NCBI RefSeq assembly: GCF_000236035.1 | Contig: NZ_JH393258.1 | Location: forward strand, 487,172-551,171 | From: Vreelandella boliviensis LC1 | GTDB lineage: Bacteria; Pseudomonadota; Gammaproteobacteria; Pseudomonadales; Halomonadaceae | Direction of reading: 5' to 3' | DNA length: 64,000 nucleotides | In this document: positions 33,595 through 42,270 of the stretch, one piece after another | Numbering within the stretch: the stretch's first letter is position 1 | How the letters are laid out: each line of letters begins with the position of its first letter | Made by a program: the position numbers and the translations under genes | The notes under the pieces: generated by a model | The model's database searches: none | Told to the model about the DNA's origin: nothing | What the model saw: the letters and a program-made list of their open reading frames with translations, nothing else

Positions 33595-36500
33595 ATGAGC
33601 CAGCCCGCCCCACTCGATCCATTGAGTCTCCCGCTCCACGGCAGTCGCTTGATAGAGGCCAGCGCTGGCACCGGCAAAACCTTCACCATCGCGCTGCTTT
33701 ACGTGCGCCTGGTACTCGGCGGCCACAGTACGGAAGACGACACGGCCTTTGTTCGCCCGCTCACGCCTCCGGAAACCTTGGTCGTTACCTTCACCAACGC
33801 CGCCACTCAAGAGCTACGTGAACGGATCCGCAACCGCTTGGTAGAAGCAGCAGAAGTATTTCGCGCTGAAGACATAGACGGAGGGGCTGATTCACTGCTC
33901 CTTCAACTCCGCGACCAATACGACCCCGTCACCTGGCCCGCCTGCTCGCGGCGCCTGGCCCTGGCCGCCGAGTGGATGGACGAAGCTGCGGTTTCCACCA
34001 TCCATAGCTGGTGCTACCGCATGCTGCGCGAACACGCCTTCGATAGTGGCAGCCTGTTCTCGCTCAATTTAGAGAACGACCAGCGCGAGCTGGAACAGGA
34101 AGTGGTGCGCGACTACTGGCGCAGCTTCTACTACCCACTGGACAGCGACGCCCTCGGCATTGTCACCCGCTACTGGCAATCACCGGACGACCTGCACGCC
34201 CCGCTGCTACGGCTACTACCCGAAAGCGAAGCGCTGGGCGGCGAAAAGCCCGCACCCCGCGAAACCCTGGCCGCCACCCAGGCCGAACGCAATGCCCAGC
34301 TCCGCGAACTCAAAGCCCCCTGGCCCGCCTGGCTGGACGAACTGGTGCCCGCCCTAGAAGAGGCCGCTAAAAGCAAAGCCTTCAAAGGCCAAAGCTTCAA
34401 CGCCAAAAGCCGCGCCAACTGGCTAGGCGCGCTGCGGGAATGGAGCGAAAGCGACGCCGACCGCCCCGCGCTCACCGACGCCGCCTGGAAACGCATGACG
34501 CCGGACGGCATGGCGGATATCTGGAAAGAGGGCGCGCCGCCCTGCCCGCAAGTATGGCAAGCACTGGCGCAGCTACCGCAAGCGTTGGGCGCCCTGCCCG
34601 AGCCGCGCAACGACCTGCTGATTCACGCCGTGCAGTGGTGCCGCGCCCGCCTTGAGCGCGAGCAGGAACGCCGCGCCGAGATGGGCCCCAACGACCTGCT
34701 CACACATCTGGATCGCGCCCTGCGGGGCCCCAACAAAGAAGCATTGGCAGCACAGATCCAGCGCCAGTTCCCCGTGGCACTGATCGACGAGTTCCAAGAC
34801 ACCGATCCGATCCAGTACCGCATTTTTAACGCCGTGTACGATGTCGCCACGCCCCAACGCGACAGCGCCATTCTGCTGATCGGCGACCCCAAGCAGGCCA
34901 TCTACGCCTTTCGCGGTGCGGATATCTTCACATACCTGCAGGCCCGCCACGACACCGATGGCCGCCATGTCACCCTAGGCACCAACTTTCGCTCCAGCAA
35001 AGCGATGGTAGATGCGGTCAACCACTGCTTTAGCTATGCCGATAAACACGACGCGGGTGCCTTTTTATTCCGCGCTGACGGTGGCGACAACCCGCTGCCG
35101 TTTAACCCCGTTAAGGCCAAAGGCACCAAGGACACCCTGATACTCAACGGACAACCGCTACCCGCGATGACCCTGTGGGAGCTTCCAAGCGACGAACCGC
35201 TCTCCAAAACCGCCTACCAAACCGAAATGGCCGAGCGCTGCGCCTCGCATATGGCCGCGCTATTGGAAGCAGGCCGCAAGCAACAGGCAGGCTTTGCACC
35301 CGTGGTTGAACCTGGGGACGATAACGGAGAGCAATCACTCACTCCGCTGGCTCCCTCGGACATGGCGGTGCTGGTCAACGGCCTTCAGGAAGCCCGGGCG
35401 ATTCGCCTGGCGCTGGCCAGCCGGGGCATTAAGAGCGTGTACCTTTCCGATCACGACAAGGTGTTTAGCTCCCCCATCGCCCCGCAGCTGGCCATTTGGC
35501 TGCGCGCCTGCGCCGAGCCCCAGGCCAACTCCCGCCAAGCGGAAGCCAAACTGCGCGCCGCCCTGGCCACGCCGGTGATCGGGCTAAGCCTTGAAGAGCT
35601 CGACCACCTCAACCAGAGCGAGCTGGCCTGGGAAGCGCGGGTCGAGCAGTTCAGCGACTACCACCGCCTGTGGCAGCGCCAAGGCGTGCTGCCGCTGGTG
35701 CGCCGCTTGATGGTCGATTTTGATATCGCCGCCCGGCTACTGGGCGAATTCGCCGAGGGTGAGCGTTTGCTAACCGACCTGCTCCACCTGGGCGAAATGC
35801 TCCAGCATGCCAGCCAAGAGCTGGATGGCGAACACGCTCTGATTCGCTTTCTGGCCGAGGCAATTGCCGACCCGGATAGCCACGGCGACAGCCACAAGCT
35901 GCGCCTGGAGAGCGACGCCGATCTGGTCAAGGTCGTCACCATCCACAAATCCAAGGGGCTGGAGTACCCGCTGGTGTTCCTGCCGTTTATCGCCAACCAC
36001 CGCCCGGTCAGCGACAGCGACCTGCCGCTGCGCTGGCACGACAGCCAAGGCAAGCTGCAACTCAGCCTAAGCGCCGATGAAGCCACGCTGGCTACCGCCG
36101 ACCGCGAACGCCTTGGCGAAGACTTGCGCAAGCTTTATGTGGCGCTCACCCGCGCCCGCCACGCCACCTGGCTGGGGCTGGCCCCGCTAAAAGGCAGCGA
36201 GAACAGCGCCATCGGCCACCTGATCAACGGCGGCAAGGCCATCGCCCCCAGCGGGTTTAGCCAAGCGCTAGGCGAACTGGTGGAAGGCAGCGATATCGCG
36301 CTAAGCACCGCCCCGGAACCTACCGCACTGCGTTTTACCCCCGCGCCGGAACAGCAGGCATTGGGCCACGCCCGCACCCCGCTGCGCCCCGCCCGGGAAC
36401 AGTGGTGGATCGCCAGCTACTCGGCGCTGCGAACCTCGGGGGCTGTCTCAAGTGCTATCTCAAGGGCTATCTCAGGAACGATACCGACGGCGCAGCCAAC

Positions 36501-37380
36501 GCCCACGCCAGAACCCACCACGCCCCAGGAAGCCACCACCCTGGAAGTGCTGGACGAGCCCCACGACAACGCCATCAACACCGAAGCGTTTCACCTGCAC
36601 CGCTTTCCGCGTGGCCCCGGCCCCGGCACCTTTCTGCACGGGCTGTTAGAGTGGGCAGGCCAGCTAGGCTTTAACAAAGCGCTGGAAGACCCCGCCGCAC
36701 GGGAAGATATGCTGCGACGGCGCGTGCAGCTTCGCGGCTGGCAGGCATGGCACGACACTCTGGCAGGCTGGTTTGAAGAACTGCTCAATGTTCCTCTTCC
36801 CCTGCCTTCGTCAAAGCCACTTTCACAACCTGGCGAAAGCGGCCAAGTGGCGCTAAGCGAACTAGGCAGCTACCAAGTAGAGCTGGAGTTCTGGTTTGCC
36901 GCCCATCAGGTGGGAACCCGCAAACTCGACGAACTAGTAAGTGACCACTTACTGCCCGGGGTATCGCGCCCAGCGTTGGATGCCGACACGCTCAACGGTA
37001 TGCTCAAAGGCTTTATCGATCTGGCCTTTGAGCATGAAGGCCGCTTCTACGTGCTCGACTGGAAATCCAACTACCTAGGCAGCGACGACAGCGCCTACAC
37101 CGTTGATGCCCTGCGCAACGCCATGCTCGAAAAGCGCTACGATCTGCAAGCGGCGCTCTACCTGCTCGCGCTGCATCGGCTGCTCAAAGCGCGCCTGCCC
37201 GACTACGACCCGCACCAGCATTTAGGCGGTTCGATGACGGTATTCCTGCGCGGCAGCCGCACCACCGCCCGCGGAGTACACGCCGTGCCTGCGCCGGTCG
37301 CGCTGATTGAAGCGCTGGACGCGCTCTTTGCAGGCACGGCAGCAGATGCAGAAGCAGCCCATCAGGAGGTGGTGGTATGA
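33595..37380 (+). CDS. recB: Exodeoxyribonuclease V beta subunit RecB
   Basis: The 1261-residue protein is a UvrD-type helicase plus nuclease. Walker A is IEASAGTGKTFTIALLY near residue 20, VVTFTNAATQELRERIRNRL is motif Ia, FPVALIDEFQDTDPIQYRIF is motif II, ILLIGDPKQAIYAFRGAD is motif III, and VVTIHKSKGLEYPLVFLPF and LRKLYVALTRARHATWLG are motifs V and VI. The C-terminal nuclease has GFIDLAFEHEGRFYVLDWKS with the metal Asp and Lys. It unwinds and degrades double-strand ends. A low-complexity linker with a 12-bp DNA repeat (36441-36476) and Pro/Thr-rich residues joins helicase and nuclease. AAGGA precedes the start, and recD follows 10 bases later. Confidence 0.97.
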   Translation: MSQPAPLDPLSLPLHGSRLIEASAGTGKTFTIALLYVRLVLGGHSTEDDTAFVRPLTPPETLVVTFTNAATQELRERIRNRLVEAAEVFRAEDIDGGADSLLLQLRDQYDPVTWPACSRRLALAAEWMDEAAVSTIHSWCYRMLREHAFDSGSLFSLNLENDQRELEQEVVRDYWRSFYYPLDSDALGIVTRYWQSPDDLHAPLLRLLPESEALGGEKPAPRETLAATQAERNAQLRELKAPWPAWLDELVPALEEAAKSKAFKGQSFNAKSRANWLGALREWSESDADRPALTDAAWKRMTPDGMADIWKEGAPPCPQVWQALAQLPQALGALPEPRNDLLIHAVQWCRARLEREQERRAEMGPNDLLTHLDRALRGPNKEALAAQIQRQFPVALIDEFQDTDPIQYRIFNAVYDVATPQRDSAILLIGDPKQAIYAFRGADIFTYLQARHDTDGRHVTLGTNFRSSKAMVDAVNHCFSYADKHDAGAFLFRADGGDNPLPFNPVKAKGTKDTLILNGQPLPAMTLWELPSDEPLSKTAYQTEMAERCASHMAALLEAGRKQQAGFAPVVEPGDDNGEQSLTPLAPSDMAVLVNGLQEARAIRLALASRGIKSVYLSDHDKVFSSPIAPQLAIWLRACAEPQANSRQAEAKLRAALATPVIGLSLEELDHLNQSELAWEARVEQFSDYHRLWQRQGVLPLVRRLMVDFDIAARLLGEFAEGERLLTDLLHLGEMLQHASQELDGEHALIRFLAEAIADPDSHGDSHKLRLESDADLVKVVTIHKSKGLEYPLVFLPFIANHRPVSDSDLPLRWHDSQGKLQLSLSADEATLATADRERLGEDLRKLYVALTRARHATWLGLAPLKGSENSAIGHLINGGKAIAPSGFSQALGELVEGSDIALSTAPEPTALRFTPAPEQQALGHARTPLRPAREQWWIASYSALRTSGAVSSAISRAISGTIPTAQPTPTPEPTTPQEATTLEVLDEPHDNAINTEAFHLHRFPRGPGPGTFLHGLLEWAGQLGFNKALEDPAAREDMLRRRVQLRGWQAWHDTLAGWFEELLNVPLPLPSSKPLSQPGESGQVALSELGSYQVELEFWFAAHQVGTRKLDELVSDHLLPGVSRPALDADTLNGMLKGFIDLAFEHEGRFYVLDWKSNYLGSDDSAYTVDALRNAMLEKRYDLQAALYLLALHRLLKARLPDYDPHQHLGGSMTVFLRGSRTTARGVHAVPAPVALIEALDALFAGTAADAEAAHQEVVV
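36441..36476 (+). repeat. 12-bp repeat array inside recB (CTATCTCAAG type), locus 2
   Basis: Units GGCTGTCTCAAG, TGCTATCTCAAG and GGCTATCTCAGG stand in tandem and encode AVSSAISRAISG in the linker before the nuclease domain. Because the unit is four codons, changes in copy number keep the frame. The middle unit is also found at 23872-23883. Confidence 0.65.
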
Positions 37381-37390
37381 GGAAACAGTT

Positions 37391-39721
37391 ATGAGTAAGC
37401 GAGACACGTCTTCCATGAACGAGTCCATGAACTTGGATCTGTTCGCCGAAGACGCACCGCCCGCTGCACCTGATTCAACCGCACCGGCAACACCACCGAC
37501 AGAATCAGCCGCCAGCCCCACCCAGCCACACCCTGCGCTAAACGACACCGCCGCGCTGCTACAACTGTGTGAGCGCTGGGTTTCCCGTGGCTGGCTGCGG
37601 GATTTAGACCTGGCCTTGGTGCGCTTTTTCGAGCGCGAAAGCCAACACGCCCCGCCGCTGCTACTGCTGGGTGCAGCGCTGGCTAGCCACCAGCTTGGCC
37701 GTGGCCATGTCTGCCTGGATTTAGCCGCCACCCTAGAAGCGCCGGATTTTGCCCTATCGCTACCGCCCGAAGGCGACGACCTCAACGACCCGCCGCCGCT
37801 GCCCAGCCATGTGCTGGCCACGCTAACGCTGAGTGAGTGGCAGACCGCGCTTCACCACCCCACGCTGATCAGCGACGGCCACGGCAATACGCCGCTGGTG
37901 GTGAGCCACAGCGGCAACACCAGCAAACTCTACCTACGCCGCTACTGGCAGTTTGAGCAAACCCTACACCAGGAAATCGCCAACCGCCTCACCACGAAGG
38001 ATGGCAATGGCCCTTGTAGGAGCCAGACTTGTCGGGCGATGGGTGACGATAGTCACCCTGGAATACTCTCCCAAGCCCTAAACATCCTCTTCCAACCCAC
38101 CACTACCGTAGATTGGCAAAAAAACGCCTGCGCCCTAGCCGCCCGCAGCCCCTTCGCAATCATCACCGGCGGCCCCGGCACCGGCAAAACCACCACCGTG
38201 GTGCGCCTGCTGTCCCTGCTGCAAACCCTGCAGCTAGCAGAACCCAACGTACACCCGCTTCGCATTCGCCTAGCCGCCCCCACCGGCAAAGCCGCCGCAC
38301 GGCTAAATGAATCCATCGCCGGTCAGGTCAATGACCTGCCCATCAGCGAGTTATCATCGTTATTAGCCGAGTACTCTGCCGCTTCCTCATCAAGCGCAAT
38401 GGATATTCCTACGGAAGTGACCACGCTTCACAGGCTGTTGGGTGCCCGCGCCGACACCCGACACTTCCGCCACAACGCCGCCAACCCACTGGCGCTGGAT
38501 GTGCTAGTGGTGGACGAAGCCTCAATGGTGGATATCGAAATGATGACGGCGCTACTCAGCGCCCTACCCGCCAACGCCAAGCTGGTGCTGCTGGGGGATA
38601 AAGACCAGCTGGCCTCGGTAGAAGCAGGCGCCGTGCTGGGCGACCTGTGCCGCCGCGCCGACGCCGCCCACTACACACCCACCACGGCAAAGTGGCTGAC
38701 TGAAATCAACGGCCACCCGCTGCCGGAAACATTAATCGACCCCAACGGCCAGCCGCTGGATCAAGCCATTACCATGCTGCGGGTAAGCCACCGTTTTAAT
38801 GCCCAAAGCGGCATCGGCCAGCTCGCCCAGGCGATTAACCAGCCGCTAAGCGATGAACTAAGTGAACGGGAGAAGCACCAAGTGGTGCATAGCGTACTGA
38901 ATAACGGCTATGCCGACCTGCACCACTTGGTATTAAAACCAGACGCACAAAACGAAGACAGCGTCCTGGAGCGCCTGGTAATCACCGGCAGTCCGGAGCG
39001 TTTTCCTAACGCAGGCGAAGGCCGCACCAACCACAAGGGCGAGCCAATAGCACCGCCCACCGGCTACCGTTACTACCTAAATACCTTAGCGAGTGAACGG
39101 CCCAATACGGCTCTGGCGTTTGAAGAGAACAGCAAAGTTTACGATGCCTGGGCCAAACAAGTACTAACCGCCTACAGCCGCTTTCAGCTGCTATGCGCAC
39201 TGCGCAAAGGCCCGTGGGGAGTAGAAGGCTTAAACCTGCGCATCGCCAAAACATTGCGACGCGAAATGCTACTGTTCGGCAACGACCACACATTAGAAAA
39301 AGGCTGGTTCGAAGGCCGCCCGGTACTTGTCACCCAAAACGATTACGGCCTGAAACTAATGAACGGCGATATCGGCATCACAATGGCGGTGCCTGATCCG
39401 CGCACGCCTGGAAGGTCTCTTTTGCGCGTCGCTTTCCCAACCAGTGATGCAGAAAAGCCCATTCATTGGGTGCTGCCTTCACGCCTGCACGCGGTGGAAA
39501 CCGTGTTCGCCATGACGGTACACAAATCCCAAGGCTCAGAATTTCAGCACACCGCCCTGCTGTTACCCCAAACGCCCAATCCCATCCTCACCCGCGAGCT
39601 GGTCTACACCGGCATCACCCGCGCCCGCGATTGGCTCACGCTGATCGAAGCTAAGCGCGGGATATTGAATGATGCAGTGACTAGGGAGGTTATTAGGGTT
39701 AGTGGGTTGGGGAGCTTGTAA
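37391..39721 (+). CDS. recD: Exodeoxyribonuclease V alpha subunit RecD
   Basis: The protein of 776 residues from the ATG at 37391 is a superfamily 1B helicase. Walker A is AIITGGPGTGKTTTVVRLLS, then IRLAAPTGKAAARLNES, VLVVDEASMVDIEMMTALL (motif II), LVLLGDKDQLASVEAGAVLG (motif III) and the C-terminal AMTVHKSQGSEFQHTALLLP and YTGITRARDWLTL. It is the fast 5'-3' motor of RecBCD. Just before the helicase core, about residues 210-225, an insertion CRSQTCRAMGDDSH is encoded by a REP-like DNA element. The long open frame from 37307 overlaps recB and lacks a ribosome binding site; AGGAAA lies before 37391. Confidence 0.96.
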   Translation: MSKRDTSSMNESMNLDLFAEDAPPAAPDSTAPATPPTESAASPTQPHPALNDTAALLQLCERWVSRGWLRDLDLALVRFFERESQHAPPLLLLGAALASHQLGRGHVCLDLAATLEAPDFALSLPPEGDDLNDPPPLPSHVLATLTLSEWQTALHHPTLISDGHGNTPLVVSHSGNTSKLYLRRYWQFEQTLHQEIANRLTTKDGNGPCRSQTCRAMGDDSHPGILSQALNILFQPTTTVDWQKNACALAARSPFAIITGGPGTGKTTTVVRLLSLLQTLQLAEPNVHPLRIRLAAPTGKAAARLNESIAGQVNDLPISELSSLLAEYSAASSSSAMDIPTEVTTLHRLLGARADTRHFRHNAANPLALDVLVVDEASMVDIEMMTALLSALPANAKLVLLGDKDQLASVEAGAVLGDLCRRADAAHYTPTTAKWLTEINGHPLPETLIDPNGQPLDQAITMLRVSHRFNAQSGIGQLAQAINQPLSDELSEREKHQVVHSVLNNGYADLHHLVLKPDAQNEDSVLERLVITGSPERFPNAGEGRTNHKGEPIAPPTGYRYYLNTLASERPNTALAFEENSKVYDAWAKQVLTAYSRFQLLCALRKGPWGVEGLNLRIAKTLRREMLLFGNDHTLEKGWFEGRPVLVTQNDYGLKLMNGDIGITMAVPDPRTPGRSLLRVAFPTSDAEKPIHWVLPSRLHAVETVFAMTVHKSQGSEFQHTALLLPQTPNPILTRELVYTGITRARDWLTLIEAKRGILNDAVTREVIRVSGLGSL
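38011..38061 (+). repeat. REP-like palindromic element inserted in frame in recD
   Basis: The stretch holds CTTGTAGGAGCCAGACTTGT, then CGGGCGATGGGTGAC, then the perfect hairpin GGGTGAC-GATA-GTCACCC (38041-38058). The word GTAGGAGC..GCTTG..CGCGATGGG is the common REP motif of Pseudomonas and related genera, which normally sits between genes. Here it is inside the coding frame without disrupting it. Confidence 0.6.
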
Positions 39722-39723
39722 TC

Positions 39724-39756
39724 AAAACCGACATTACCGTTGGTGATGTCGGTTTT
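39724..39756 (+). terminator. Terminator of the recB-recD transcript
   Basis: A 15-base stem (AAAACCGACATTACC / GGTGATGTCGGTTTT, one wobble) with a three-base loop starts two bases after the recD stop. The IS element inserted directly beyond it. Confidence 0.85.
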
Positions 39757-39761
39757 CGGCC

Positions 39762-41455
39762 GAGGCTGTGTGAAAACCTAAAAATCAGTTGGCGATGACA
39801 GTGTCCAGTCGTCTTGGCACAGCTATCGGCCAGCAATACGTTTCAGAACGCCTTTATTTATTATTTCCGCATCTCTAGCTGTTTGAGATGATCGTCGCTA
39901 AGAAACACCCGCTAAAGAGCGTTATCGGTTTTTACAAGCTTGGCAGCACCAGGTTTAAGCCCTTACCCACGCATTGCCTGGACTAACCCCTGGGTGCCAA
40001 AGATATTTAGTACGCGTTTCATGTTGTAAGCAAGCACATGGAGGCTCATTTCCGTGCTGACGTTCTTAAGCCCCTTGGTCAGGAAGTGCGTCGCTCCCAT
40101 CCACGCTTTCAACGTCCCAAAGGGGTGTTCGACCGTCTGACGACGGAGACGCATCATTTGTGGCGCCTGATCCAGCCTAAATTTCACCGCCTCCAGTACC
40201 TCTTCGTGTTCCCACCGTTTGATACGCCGATAGATACCTGTGGTGCATTGCGGCTTCATAAAACAACTCGGACAGGCCGAACTCCAATAGCAATGAAGCG
40301 TCTGGCCCTTTTCAACATTTTTAAAGCGCCAAGTCAGACGTTCTCTCGCCGGACAGCGATATTCATTACGCTCAGGCACATAGCGGAAAGCTTCTCTGGG
40401 AAACATACCTTTAGCCTGGCTAGGCGAGGTTTTGGGCTTGGGAAGATACGTCGTGATACCGGCCTTGTGACACGCAAGTATCTCCTCACCCGTAAAGTAA
40501 CCGCGATCAGCTACGACGTGGAGATCACTGACAGCACTAGCATCGCGTACTTGATTGGCCATCCGGTAAAGCTGACGCCGGTCACTGCCGACATTGGTAA
40601 CCTCATGGGCGACAATCAGATGATGCTGGCTATCGACAGCCGTCTGTACGTTGTAGCCTACGATTCCTGTTCCTCGCGCGGTCATGGAACGAGCGTCAGG
40701 GTCTGTCAAAGAGACTTGCTGGTCAGGGGACTCAGTTCTTTGAATTTCAATGGATTGTAGTTGCTGAACTTCTTCTGTTAAGGAAGCGATCTTTTCCTTC
40801 AAACCTGTTGTCTGCATTTCTGTGATAGCGGCAGAGCCTTGATCCATGGCGTCGAGCTGACGTAAGTAACGTTCAATACTTTTATCGATTTCTTCTGCCC
40901 GCCGCTTCATCTTAGCCAAGGTGAAGTTACGGTCTCGATTGTTAACTGCCTTAAATTTGCTGCCATCAATCGCCATTACCGAATGTGAAAAGAGCCCTAG
41001 GCGTCGACATATCATGACAAAGTCGCGGCAAGTAGCTTGAATCGCTTTGCCGTTGTTTTTGCGGAAATCTGCGATCGTTTTGAAATCCGGCGCTAGGCGT
41101 TCCGTTAGCCACATGAGTTCAACATTACGCTGTGCCTCACGTTCCAGTCGGCGGCTAGACTGGATGCGATTGAGGTAACCGTAGAGATAGATTTTCAAAA
41201 GAACGGCAGGATGGTATGCGGGCCGACCCGTCGCATGAGGGTCAACGCCATTAAAGCCCAGCTGTTTGAGGTCAAGGGCGTCAACAAAAGCCTCAATGGC
41301 CCGAACCGGATTATCTTCAGAGACAAAATCATCCAGAAGCTCAGGAAACAAGGTAGCTTGGGATCGGGATTCACCTGCGACGAACCGTTTCATCGGTACC
41401 TCCCACGTTCTGTCATGGGACAAGTATAGCGACAGCTACGTTTTCACACAGCCTC
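39762..41455 (-). mobile_element. Insertion sequence, IS1182 family, complete
   Basis: The element of about 1694 bases has perfect terminal inverted repeats GAGGCTGTGTGAAAAC at both ends (39762-39777 and 41440-41455). GGCC flanks it on both sides (39758-39761, 41456-41459). This could be a 4-base target duplication at a palindromic site or an extension of the repeats to 20 bases. It encodes one intact transposase. It landed directly behind the recD terminator and begins the accessory region. Confidence 0.9.
39963..41393 (-). CDS. IS1182-family transposase
   Basis: The 476-residue transposase has an N-terminal domain (YHPAVLLKIYLYGYLNRIQS, SRRLEREAQRNVELMWLTER, APDFKTIADFRKNN) and a DDE domain: VMAIDGSKFKAVNNRDRN with the first Asp, VVADRGYFTGEEIL with the second Asp, and TVEHPFGTLKAWMGATHFL with the Glu. 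A cysteine cluster (CYWSSACPSCFMKPQC) is typical of the family. A GGAGG sits before the ATG at 41393. The frame is intact, so the element may still move. Confidence 0.95.
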   Translation of the reverse strand: MKRFVAGESRSQATLFPELLDDFVSEDNPVRAIEAFVDALDLKQLGFNGVDPHATGRPAYHPAVLLKIYLYGYLNRIQSSRRLEREAQRNVELMWLTERLAPDFKTIADFRKNNGKAIQATCRDFVMICRRLGLFSHSVMAIDGSKFKAVNNRDRNFTLAKMKRRAEEIDKSIERYLRQLDAMDQGSAAITEMQTTGLKEKIASLTEEVQQLQSIEIQRTESPDQQVSLTDPDARSMTARGTGIVGYNVQTAVDSQHHLIVAHEVTNVGSDRRQLYRMANQVRDASAVSDLHVVADRGYFTGEEILACHKAGITTYLPKPKTSPSQAKGMFPREAFRYVPERNEYRCPARERLTWRFKNVEKGQTLHCYWSSACPSCFMKPQCTTGIYRRIKRWEHEEVLEAVKFRLDQAPQMMRLRRQTVEHPFGTLKAWMGATHFLTKGLKNVSTEMSLHVLAYNMKRVLNIFGTQGLVQAMRG

Positions 41456-41537
41456 GGCCAGGAGCGGACGTTGAGTGGGAAGTGTCGGCTCTAAAGCTGC
41501 CACCTGAGGTCTAAAAAAACTTAAGGGCTTTCTTCTC

Positions 41538-42266
41538 TCAAGCGAAACGTAAGGTAACGCGCCGATTGTGGCGGCCTTTCTTCTCGATCTTGGCACAGAT
41601 GACCTTACCCACTTCATTAGTGTTGAGCACATGTGTTCCGCCGCATGGCTGAGTATCGAGGCCGGAAATATCAACAACGCGCACCATACCGAGCATTGCA
41701 GGAGAAGACACGGCCGAGGTAGGCGTGATTTCAGAAACATTATTGTATTTATCGGTTGGATACATGTGGGTGGTAATCGGTAGTGCGGCACCTACTAACT
41801 CGTTAAGTCGGTGGTTGATGTGCTCTTTATCAAAAGAAGATTCTGGTAGATCGAAATCAAGCCTTCCCTTGTCCGTAGCGATGCTACATCCAGTCACAGG
41901 TGCATCAACAATGGAGCACAGTAAGTGCAAGCAGGTATGCATGCGCATATGTTGGTAGCGGTGCTTCCAATCGAGACACCCTTGCAGCTTCATTCCAATG
42001 TTGATTGCCGAACTCCCGTCCTCTAATTGATGCCAAATAATTGAGGGTATAAGCGAGTCGCGCTGAGTCCCTACTACTGCAACCTCACAGCCTTCTGGTA
42101 AAAGAAAACAACCTTTATCTCCGGGCTGCCCACCCCCTGTCGGATAAAACAGAGTTTGATCCAAAGCGACACCTAACTCACTAACAGCTAATACATGGGC
42201 GGTGAATTGTTGCTGATATGGTTCCTCGTAAAATAGGGGCCGGGTAGGTATGGCCATTGCTAGCAT
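41538..42266 (-). CDS. AlaX-type alanyl-tRNA editing protein
   Basis: The 242-residue protein matches the editing half of alanyl-tRNA synthetase: a glycine-rich strand domain with LFYPTGGGQPGDKG near residues 40-53, the metal motif HMRMHTCLHLL (HxxxH) near 106-116, and CGGTHVLNTNEVG (CxxxH) near 208-220. AlaX proteins hydrolyse Ser- or Gly-tRNA(Ala) and related mischarged products in trans. It is the last gene of the cysteine-type operon, beginning four bases after the acetyltransferase stop, with AGGAGG upstream. Its presence beside O-acetylserine-using enzymes suggests protection against misincorporation of a pathway product; this is inference. Confidence 0.88.
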   Translation of the reverse strand: MLAMAIPTRPLFYEEPYQQQFTAHVLAVSELGVALDQTLFYPTGGGQPGDKGCFLLPEGCEVAVVGTQRDSLIPSIIWHQLEDGSSAINIGMKLQGCLDWKHRYQHMRMHTCLHLLCSIVDAPVTGCSIATDKGRLDFDLPESSFDKEHINHRLNELVGAALPITTHMYPTDKYNNVSEITPTSAVSSPAMLGMVRVVDISGLDTQPCGGTHVLNTNEVGKVICAKIEKKGRHNRRVTLRFA

Positions 42267-42270
42267 AGAA

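Noticed and set aside
37222..37821. Minus-strand frame of 199 codons across the recB/recD junction
   Set aside because: Low-complexity Ser/Arg-rich translation antisense to GC-rich real genes.
40038..40760. Plus-strand open frame of 240 codons inside the IS1182 element
   Set aside because: It is antisense to the transposase, which has all catalytic motifs; no ribosome site or known domain.
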